Shown here piece after piece: positions 15,589 through 22,046 of a stretch of DNA of 23,144 bases; within the stretch, counting starts at the first letter, position 1, and every line of letters begins with the position of its first letter. Source of the DNA: Thermogutta sp. (GTDB taxonomy: Bacteria; Planctomycetota; Planctomycetia; Pirellulales; Thermoguttaceae); NCBI RefSeq assembly GCF_014359955.1, contig NZ_JACIYL010000006.1:1-23144 (forward strand). Reading direction: 5' to 3'. The notes below the pieces were generated by a model that worked only from the letters and a program-made list of their open reading frames with translations, ran no database searches and was not told where the DNA came from. A program made the translations under genes and the position numbers.

Positions 15589-16845
15589 TTAGACCAAGGC
15601 GCCACGATCCTCATGCATATGGTCTACCGAATCGAATCCGACCACATGTCTGTACGCCTCTTTGACTACTTTACCGATGCTGCGACGATCGCACCTGTTC
15701 TTAATCGTCTCCAGGTTGATGGTTGCAGCAGAGTCGACCAAGTCGTCCCGGCATAATGCCTGGCGCACGGCCTCCGCCACCGCGTAGGGATCTTCCGGAG
15801 GCACGATGAAGCCCGTATATCCATCCTGAATCCATTCATGAGCAGCCCCCGTGTTCGACTGAATGGGGAAGGATCCCATCAACATCGCTTCAAGTAACGA
15901 TATGGCAATCGAGTCACTGATACTCAATCCTATCGACAACCGTGCCCGGCCGTGCCAGCACAGCATCTTCTTGTGCGGAGTACGGGGCGGAATAAATGTG
16001 ACGTTTATCCCGACGTCCTGCGAAAGTAATTCTCCGGCAATGTGCACTGCCTCAGGATCGCGCCCACCTGTGTAAATCGCTACTTCATATCCCTGTAATA
16101 CCTCCCGGCAAAGACGCAAAGCGTATATTGCCGTAAGTGCACGGCCTGCCCAGTCTTGATATCCTTTCAACAGAATCATTTTTCGAGCCGACACGGGGCC
16201 CGGCTGCCGGAGTTGTATTGCTTCTTCCACATCAAAGCCGCCAGCGACCGGCACCGGAGGCAAAATCTTGGAGGGTGGCACGCCCCACGCTTTGGCCAAT
16301 TCCACATCGCGCGCACATTCGCACCAGTAATAGTCAATACTCGTTAGCACTTTAGATAATCGCTCTTTATGGCGTTCCAACCTTCCAAACAGAAATAAAT
16401 CGCTTCCCCAATTCGTAGCAATCCAGATGGGAAACGGCCGCTTGCAAAACTCTTTGGCTGCAAGCGTCAGATAACCCCCCAAATGAAGCCCAAGCGAGTG
16501 CACGATATCCGGCCGCAATCGGTCGACTGCCCGCGCCAATCGCCACGCCTGATTGTCAAATTGCGGCGCAAGACAACATGCCCATTTTTCAGCGCGATAG
16601 AGGCCCCGGCTTAACGGCCAATCGAACCCCCACGCGGAATAAAACCGATCTCGAAGAGTGACATATTCCGGTCTATTTATCACAAACCTGTTTTCCACGT
16701 CCAGGATCGTCACGGGAGGGGTTTCAGGACGAATATAGTACAGCTCCGTAGGGAATAGAAAGAGTTCCCATGGCTCATCACTCAGTTGGGACATCCACCT
16801 GGCCGTGTGAACGCTTCCGCCAGGCGCAACAAAGAGAATTCGCAT
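15589..16845 (-). CDS. GT4-like GT-B glycosyltransferase
   Basis: GT-B glycosyltransferase of 418 residues. The N-terminus reads RILFVAPGGSVHTARWMSQL, typical of the acceptor domain, with VHSLGLHLGGYLTLAAKEF further in. The C-terminal domain carries YEVAIYTGG, a variant donor motif SDSIAISLLEAMLMGSFPIQS and GFIVPPEDP. The first glutamate of E(x7)E is Asp here, giving D(x7)E. No membrane segment is evident. It lies 29 bases after the methyltransferase and 33 bases before a GT2. It probably acts on the lipid-linked chain in the cytoplasm; the sugar is unknown. Confidence 0.88.
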   Translation of the reverse strand: MRILFVAPGGSVHTARWMSQLSDEPWELFLFPTELYYIRPETPPVTILDVENRFVINRPEYVTLRDRFYSAWGFDWPLSRGLYRAEKWACCLAPQFDNQAWRLARAVDRLRPDIVHSLGLHLGGYLTLAAKEFCKRPFPIWIATNWGSDLFLFGRLERHKERLSKVLTSIDYYWCECARDVELAKAWGVPPSKILPPVPVAGGFDVEEAIQLRQPGPVSARKMILLKGYQDWAGRALTAIYALRLCREVLQGYEVAIYTGGRDPEAVHIAGELLSQDVGINVTFIPPRTPHKKMLCWHGRARLSIGLSISDSIAISLLEAMLMGSFPIQSNTGAAHEWIQDGYTGFIVPPEDPYAVAEAVRQALCRDDLVDSAATINLETIKNRCDRRSIGKVVKEAYRHVVGFDSVDHMHEDRGALV

Positions 16846-16874
16846 GATGCTGACTTATCCTGTGGGAATCCCGG

Positions 16875-17510
16875 TCACCAGTTTCTATGCTTGAGCAACA
16901 GGAGAAACGCTCTTACTCCTCGCATCAAATGTTCCCATCGGCGGTGCCATCGCCATACTTCATAAGGGATGTTTTCACGTGCGGAGAGCAAAAGAATCCA
17001 GTCGCGGCCTGTCGTGGCCACCAGTCTGTGTGCGACGGTCTGAAAATCTGTCGGAGACCATTGACTGACATGCCTTTCGAAGGAATTCCCCAATACGTCA
17101 CCTTGTTCACGGACCGTGATCGGCGTGCAAAGCAACACGAACCGCGACTTGTTCAGACTGATATTCAGTAGTTTTTCCGCATATTCGCGAGTAAAATGCT
17201 CCCAGACGTCCAGCGCCACAATCAGATCGACATCCGGAAGGCTTGGCAGAACAGAGAGAGCATCCCCAATATATACCTGATCATAGGCGTATTCCCAAAG
17301 TGTATTTCGGTATTGTTCAAAGGCTTCAATACCGTAGATCCGCGTGGTCCACGAGTCTTTATGATATCGCTCGTTCCAGATATCGGTGTACTCCCGCACA
17401 AGAACGCCTGTTTTGCCATGCCCCACGCCAATATCTATCACGCTGGACGGTTTGATGCGCAGGATGATGTCGTGCACAATCGAGAGCGTCCGCGGCTCAC
17501 TTGTGGGCAT
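16875..17510 (-). CDS. Class I SAM-dependent methyltransferase
   Basis: Rossmann-fold methyltransferase of about 211 residues. Motif I VIDIGVGHGKTG binds SAM, followed by IYGIEAFEQYR (motif II acidic residue), YIGDALSVLP and VDLIVALDVWEHF (motif IV region). The reading frame is open to 17534, but ATG at 17508-17510 overlaps the stop of the ABC ATPase gene as TGATG and has AAAGGA seven bases upstream, so that start is chosen. Tight coupling to the Wzt-like ATPase resembles O8/O9a-type loci, where a methyltransferase caps the glycan and the cap is read by the Wzt C-terminal domain. A role in capping is inference; methylation of an internal sugar or another acceptor is equally possible. The C-terminus is helical and basic. 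Confidence 0.88.
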   Translation of the reverse strand: MPTSEPRTLSIVHDIILRIKPSSVIDIGVGHGKTGVLVREYTDIWNERYHKDSWTTRIYGIEAFEQYRNTLWEYAYDQVYIGDALSVLPSLPDVDLIVALDVWEHFTREYAEKLLNISLNKSRFVLLCTPITVREQGDVLGNSFERHVSQWSPTDFQTVAHRLVATTGRDWILLLSARENIPYEVWRWHRRWEHLMRGVRAFLLLLKHRNW

Positions 17511-18745
17511 CAGCGAATCCTTTCCCAATCGCAATGCGGTGTTACAAGGCCGACTGTGGTCATGATATCTGAACCTCTCAGGGGATGATCCTGAAAGACA
17601 TCGAACGCTATGATCCGGTGGCGATTTTCGAATTCGCAGACTCCACGCTCCGCCACAACAATCCCCACCTCATAACGTCCTGCAGAAAGAAACTCAGAAG
17701 GAATATAGCACCTCAGCACGAACGGGCCTTTTTTATCTAATATTCGATACGATTCTGGTTGCTCGAAAGAATGTGTCCGAAACAACAACAAGCCGTCAAT
17801 CGTCCTGATATCAAGAGCAACGATATATCGTCGTCCCCCCTCATTGACCGTTCCTTCTATCTCGAGGACCACGCGCTCGCTCCGCGGGAAGAGGGTCGTT
17901 ATATCCCCATTTTCGCTGAGCACTCTAACCCGCGAAACCACAATCGGCATTGCGGGATCCATTGACAGGCTACATTCCCCGGAAGCACCATGCGACAGTG
18001 CTCGAGCCAGATACGCCTCTACGACTTCCGTGGGCGGGCCTTCCCTGACAATAGAGCCCCGCTCCAAAAGGAGAACGCGATGACATAACTGCTGAATGGC
18101 CCGCATGTTGTGACTGACAAAGATGACCGTTCTCCCCTGGCCGGCGACGTCGCGCATTTTCCCCAGACACTTGGCTTGAAAAGCTGCATCGCCAACAGCC
18201 AGAACCTCGTCGACCACCAGAATGTCAGGCTCAAGGTGGGCCGCCACCGCAAATCCGAGGCGAGCAAACATGCCGGAACTATATCGTTTGACAGGTGTAT
18301 CCAGAAACGGCCCAATGCCCGCGAACTCAACTATATCGTCAAATCTCTTGCGAACCTCGCTCATTTTCATTCCGAGTATCGCCGCGTTTAAGTAGATGTT
18401 TTCTCTTCCTGTCAGATCCGGATGGAACCCCGCGGCAATTTCGATCAGAGCGCGAAGTCGCCCGCGAACCATCAAACGGCCAGTGGTCGGGCGCAAAATT
18501 CTGGCCAAGATCTTCAATACAGTGCTTTTTCCAGCCCCATTTGCTCCCACGATTCCCAGAACTTCTCCCGCATTGACGCTGAAGCTCACATCTCGGAGAG
18601 CCCAAAACCACCTGTCCTCGCGCCGGCTATCAGACTGCCGGAGGCGACGCAGCGTTCCGGGGATCAGGTCGCGCAGCGTATCAAATGATTCGCCGCGGCG
18701 GAACTTTTTTCCGAGATGTTCGACTTCGACCACCGGGAATACCAT
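17510..18745 (-). CDS. ABC transporter ATP-binding protein with C-terminal glycan-binding domain (Wzt-like)
   Basis: ATPase subunit of a polysaccharide exporter, 411 residues. The nucleotide-binding domain (about 1-250) has Walker A GANGAGKS (67-74), the divergent signature YSSGM (155-159) usual for the Wzt/TagH/KpsT group, Walker B ILVVDE (175-180) and switch histidine H212 (FVSHNM). The stretch FHPDLTGRENIYLNAAILGM is also characteristic of that group. Residues about 255-405 form an extra beta-rich domain matching the Wzt C-terminal region, which in E. coli O8/O9a recognises the modified non-reducing end of the polymer before export. It is 59 bases downstream of the permease gene and overlaps the methyltransferase gene. 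No strong ribosome-binding site precedes its ATG. Confidence 0.95.
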   Translation of the reverse strand: MVFPVVEVEHLGKKFRRGESFDTLRDLIPGTLRRLRQSDSRREDRWFWALRDVSFSVNAGEVLGIVGANGAGKSTVLKILARILRPTTGRLMVRGRLRALIEIAAGFHPDLTGRENIYLNAAILGMKMSEVRKRFDDIVEFAGIGPFLDTPVKRYSSGMFARLGFAVAAHLEPDILVVDEVLAVGDAAFQAKCLGKMRDVAGQGRTVIFVSHNMRAIQQLCHRVLLLERGSIVREGPPTEVVEAYLARALSHGASGECSLSMDPAMPIVVSRVRVLSENGDITTLFPRSERVVLEIEGTVNEGGRRYIVALDIRTIDGLLLFRTHSFEQPESYRILDKKGPFVLRCYIPSEFLSAGRYEVGIVVAERGVCEFENRHRIIAFDVFQDHPLRGSDIMTTVGLVTPHCDWERIR

Positions 18746-18804
18746 ATCTGAAACCCGCGTTACTTCGGACTGAATCGTAAGAGGTGTTATATTACTGTGT
18801 CACA

Positions 18805-19845
18805 TTAGACATATTCCGCGAACACGAATTCCATTTTATGGAAATACCGCCAGGCCCATAAAAAGCCTCCCAGGCTTATGACAGCAGAATAGATCAAAAA
18901 TCCGATATGCCACGTTGTGAACCGCAGCCCATCATGCCCTTCTGTAATCACCGGAAGCAAGAGATTATGTTTTTCTATAATTGCCAAACGCAAGGCCTCC
19001 AAGATGGGAGAGAGGGGATTGAGCATCATAATGAACGAGCCGTGCGGGCCGAACAGCTCTGGTTCATAAAATACGGGCGTGAAGAATATACCGAATGTAA
19101 GCACAATCTGCACAATATACTTCACATCCCGGAAAAAAACGTTAGCACAGCTAAACAGAAGCGCCACCGTGGTCGTCATGGCTACAAGGAGCAGCACGAC
19201 GGGCACAGCCCATAACCACTCAACGGAAATCGATATATTGGCAAAAAACGCGAGCAGAACAAGCAAAAATCCGCCGCCGACGCACGTATCAATCCATTGT
19301 GTTATCACCGCAGAGAATGGAAACAATTCTCTGGGAAAATACACTTTCGTCACAAGTGCCATATTTGATACCAGGCTGTTTGCTGCGAACCCGATGGAGC
19401 CAGCGAAAAATGCCCATCCCAGTGCCTTGATAGACATCCCTGCTACGCGAGGTAAATCGACATTGCCACCGGAGGCATGAGCCAGCGCGATTTTCACCAG
19501 GCATCCCGCGGCCACGATCAGCAGCGGCATCAATAGTGCCCACGCGAATCCCATGATGGCCTGCTTGTAGCGAATCCGAATATCGCGCAGAACGAGCTGT
19601 CCGAGAAGTTCGCGATAGCTGTAAATTTCCCAGATCATTTCTCGCCACACGGCAAAGCCGGTCAGGTGCTCGTCCGCGGACCAAGTCCACACCTGGTCGC
19701 CTCTATCCACACTCTGGGCGGGTGAACCGTCCGGCCCACGAATTTCTGGAGGATCATGGACAAGCTGCTTCTGACCGTCGTGAATTACAGCAGTCTCAGA
19801 TTTATCGAAAGGCCTCTCGTCATACACTGGCATATTCATTCGCAT
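18805..19845 (-). CDS. ABC-2 type polysaccharide export permease (Wzm-like)
   Basis: Membrane subunit that pairs with the adjacent ATPase to export lipid-linked glycan across the inner membrane. About six transmembrane segments are visible from IMGFAWALLMPLLIVAAG to VISLGGFLWAW, with the characteristic coupling element YRELLGQLVLRDIRIRYKQ before the first span and FFTPVFYEP plus LNPLSPILEALRLAI late in the domain. The frame is open to 19995, but the Cys/Trp-rich first 50 residues look like antisense-of-neighbour sequence, and ATG at 19845, 19839 or 19833 (MRMNMPVYDE) is more likely, giving 342-347 residues and overlapping the ligase gene by 14-26 bases. Even so, a polar extension of about 70 residues precedes the coupling element, longer than in typical Wzm proteins. 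Confidence 0.93.
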   Translation of the reverse strand: MRMNMPVYDERPFDKSETAVIHDGQKQLVHDPPEIRGPDGSPAQSVDRGDQVWTWSADEHLTGFAVWREMIWEIYSYRELLGQLVLRDIRIRYKQAIMGFAWALLMPLLIVAAGCLVKIALAHASGGNVDLPRVAGMSIKALGWAFFAGSIGFAANSLVSNMALVTKVYFPRELFPFSAVITQWIDTCVGGGFLLVLLAFFANISISVEWLWAVPVVLLLVAMTTTVALLFSCANVFFRDVKYIVQIVLTFGIFFTPVFYEPELFGPHGSFIMMLNPLSPILEALRLAIIEKHNLLLPVITEGHDGLRFTTWHIGFLIYSAVISLGGFLWAWRYFHKMEFVFAEYV

Positions 19846-21115
19846 GCTCGTGGAAATTAACAGTATCCGGTTCGAGGCGATACTCCCATTCCCGTGTGTG
19901 CACGCGCAGCAATGCGGCGCCCAGCAGAACGGTATAGTAGGGAATCTCCAGCCACACCACGCTGATAAAACTGACAGCGACGGCGAAACCCACAAGTGAC
20001 GCGATTACTCCCCGCGCCATGTACAGCGACCAGACGTCGAGATTATGGCATTCCTTTACCAACTTCCTCAGCCTGTAAACAGTCAGACCATAGAACCCGC
20101 CCAGAAGTAACAATCCGGGCACGCCCATCTCGGCTGCCGTTTCCAGCCAGAGCGAATGTGCGTGCATGCGCGGAAGTCCCATCTGTTGCGATCGCAACGG
20201 CCAGTGGTTGGCCCCTACCCCGAGAAACGGGTTTTCCCGGATGCTTCGAAGGCACGCCGTCCACTGTTCCACCCGGCTACGAGCTGAGCGATCGCGCTGT
20301 TCCGGATCGACAAACGTGGTCATGAAGCGCTGTCGAACTTCCGGCCCTGCCAGACGCAGCGCGAGCAGAACGGCGAGAATCGAAATCACTGTCGTTTTAA
20401 AACTTTTGGGAATAAGAATAAACGCCGCTATGCCCCCGGCGATGAGTCCCAGCAGTCCGCCTCGCGAAAACGAAAACATAATCGTGTGGACCATGAGTGC
20501 GGAAGCCGCAAAGGCGATGAGCTTGAGAGGCCACCGAGTCTCCGCCAGCCCAAGGAAGAAAGCCAGCAGTGCCCCGACCACCATGGCGGCCGCGATACAA
20601 TTATTATCGAAGCCGCCGTACGCTTCCAAGACAATACGATTTACTCCCTGATAATAGCTGCGGTTAAAATCCAGGGCCAAATATCCCTGAGTGGCGACAA
20701 TCACCCAGGCCAGCCACCGCACGTGCTCCTTCTTCTCCATCAAGGTAATCCCCACGAGAAACGGCAAAGCTATTTTAAGCAGGGATATCAGGAAGTTTTT
20801 GACAAGAATCGGTTCCTGAGCGAAGAAGTATCCCACACCAACCCAGGTGACGAATGCGAGCAACATCCCAACGACGATACTTGATCGTCCCAGGCGCCAG
20901 TCGCCGAATCCTCGAATGCCCCAGCCGACAAGCATCCCGATGCCCACGATAAAACTGTAGCGTCCGGGGCCGCGCGCCCCCACTGACCAGTACCACAGGG
21001 ATTCGGGCTTTAAAATGGCATAGTGAATGTATATGAATAATCCAATCAAGGGATAGAATAGCGAGAGCGCTGCCCCCAGATACGTTAGCAAGTAAACATA
21101 GACCAGTCCGCGCAT
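19820..21115 (-). CDS. O-antigen ligase / exosortase-associated O-glycosylation ligase-like protein
   Basis: Polytopic membrane protein of 431 residues with about ten to twelve hydrophobic spans and a periplasmic loop near 255-330. The loop region carries SRVEQWTACLRSIRENPFLGVG and HAHSLWLETAAEMGVPG, and an earlier MFSFSRGG (213-220), all hallmarks of the Wzy_C/WaaL superfamily. The N-terminus (MRGLVYVYLLTYLGAALSL, then KPESLWYWS) and the GGFDNN motif (167-172) resemble the O-glycosylation ligases described with exosortase systems. Such enzymes transfer glycan from undecaprenyl diphosphate to lipid A core, protein or another acceptor. The protein could be a ligase or a polymerase, since the two are hard to separate by sequence. 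It is followed, with overlap, by the ABC permease gene. Confidence 0.87.
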   Translation of the reverse strand: MRGLVYVYLLTYLGAALSLFYPLIGLFIYIHYAILKPESLWYWSVGARGPGRYSFIVGIGMLVGWGIRGFGDWRLGRSSIVVGMLLAFVTWVGVGYFFAQEPILVKNFLISLLKIALPFLVGITLMEKKEHVRWLAWVIVATQGYLALDFNRSYYQGVNRIVLEAYGGFDNNCIAAAMVVGALLAFFLGLAETRWPLKLIAFAASALMVHTIMFSFSRGGLLGLIAGGIAAFILIPKSFKTTVISILAVLLALRLAGPEVRQRFMTTFVDPEQRDRSARSRVEQWTACLRSIRENPFLGVGANHWPLRSQQMGLPRMHAHSLWLETAAEMGVPGLLLLGGFYGLTVYRLRKLVKECHNLDVWSLYMARGVIASLVGFAVAVSFISVVWLEIPYYTVLLGAALLRVHTREWEYRLEPDTVNFHEHANEYASV

Positions 21116-21167
21116 CAGTCACCGCTACTTGTGATGGAGAGGAACCGTCAAAGCATACGCCTGAGTC

Positions 21168-21986
21168 TCAATCCTTCAGCCAATACCGGAATATGCACCA
21201 TATTGCCCGAATTGCATCGCGAAAACCAATCTTTTTACCCTGTTGATATGTGCGCCCATAATAACTGACGCCCGTCTCGTAGATTCGATACCCCCGTCGA
21301 GCAACTTTCGCCGTGATTTCGATTTCAATTCCGAACCGATTTTCCTTGAGCGTGGGCCTGATCGCCTCAATAACCTCGCGACGAAACGCTTTGTGACAGG
21401 TTTCCACATCGGTGAGGTTGAGATCGGTAAACATATTGGAAAGTGTTGTAATCGTCCGGTTGGCAACGTAGTGCCAAAAGTACAGGACGCGATGCGGTCC
21501 CTCGGAAATAAATCGAGAGCCATAGACCACGTCCGCAACACCTTCCACGATTGGTTGAATCAAACGGAGGTGCTCAGCCGGATCGTACTCCAGATCGGCA
21601 TCCTGGATCACCACAATGTCGCCGGTCACATGAGCAAAACCGGTCCTTAAAGCCGCGCCCTTGCCTCGATTGCGCGGGTGCCGGAGAATCCGTACAATGT
21701 CGTTTCCCTCCCATTGTTTCAGTTTCAGGGCAGTATTATCAGTGCTTCCATCGTCTATGACAATGATTTCCTTGGCGACCGGAACCTGGCAAATCCGGCG
21801 GAGTATCTCATCGACCGTATTTTCCTCATTGTAGACCGGGACAACAACCGAGAGTTTTACATGAGAAGGAACGTCATAGACACCAAAACGCCTGCCCAAC
21901 GCCTGCCATAACAGCCACCGGCGGTCATTCTGTATGTTCTGACTAATCTCGCGTCCACAACATGGACAAAAAGTCTCACAGTCCAT
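21168..21986 (-). CDS. DPM1-like GT2 glycosyltransferase with Cys-rich N-terminus
   Basis: GT2 enzyme of 272 residues most like the dolichol/polyprenyl-phosphate sugar synthases. It has LSVVVPVYNEENTVDEILRR, IVIDDGSTDNTALKL, RNRGKGAALRTGFAHVTGD and the metal site QDADLEYDP (D129, D131), then VYGSRF, DVETCHKAFRREV and RFGIEIEITAK. No C-terminal transmembrane domain is seen, so it would act as a soluble or peripheral enzyme, perhaps making a polyprenyl-phospho-hexose. The first 42 residues are an extension with a Cys cluster (C3, C7, C9, C10; FCPCCGREI), like half of a zinc ribbon. The codon at the domain boundary is GTA, not a start, so the extension is probably real. No strong ribosome-binding site precedes the ATG. 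Confidence 0.9.
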   Translation of the reverse strand: MDCETFCPCCGREISQNIQNDRRWLLWQALGRRFGVYDVPSHVKLSVVVPVYNEENTVDEILRRICQVPVAKEIIVIDDGSTDNTALKLKQWEGNDIVRILRHPRNRGKGAALRTGFAHVTGDIVVIQDADLEYDPAEHLRLIQPIVEGVADVVYGSRFISEGPHRVLYFWHYVANRTITTLSNMFTDLNLTDVETCHKAFRREVIEAIRPTLKENRFGIEIEITAKVARRGYRIYETGVSYYGRTYQQGKKIGFRDAIRAIWCIFRYWLKD

Positions 21987-22046
21987 CGTCGGAGTGGTTT
22001 CCGTTTATTATTTATGAGCGATGCACCACTAAAAATTTTCCTTGTG

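Noticed and set aside
18805..19995. Start of the ABC permease at 19995
   Set aside because: The first 50 residues from that start are Cys/Trp-rich, unlike a permease, and fall inside the ligase gene; the MRMNMPVYDE starts near 19833-19845 are more credible.
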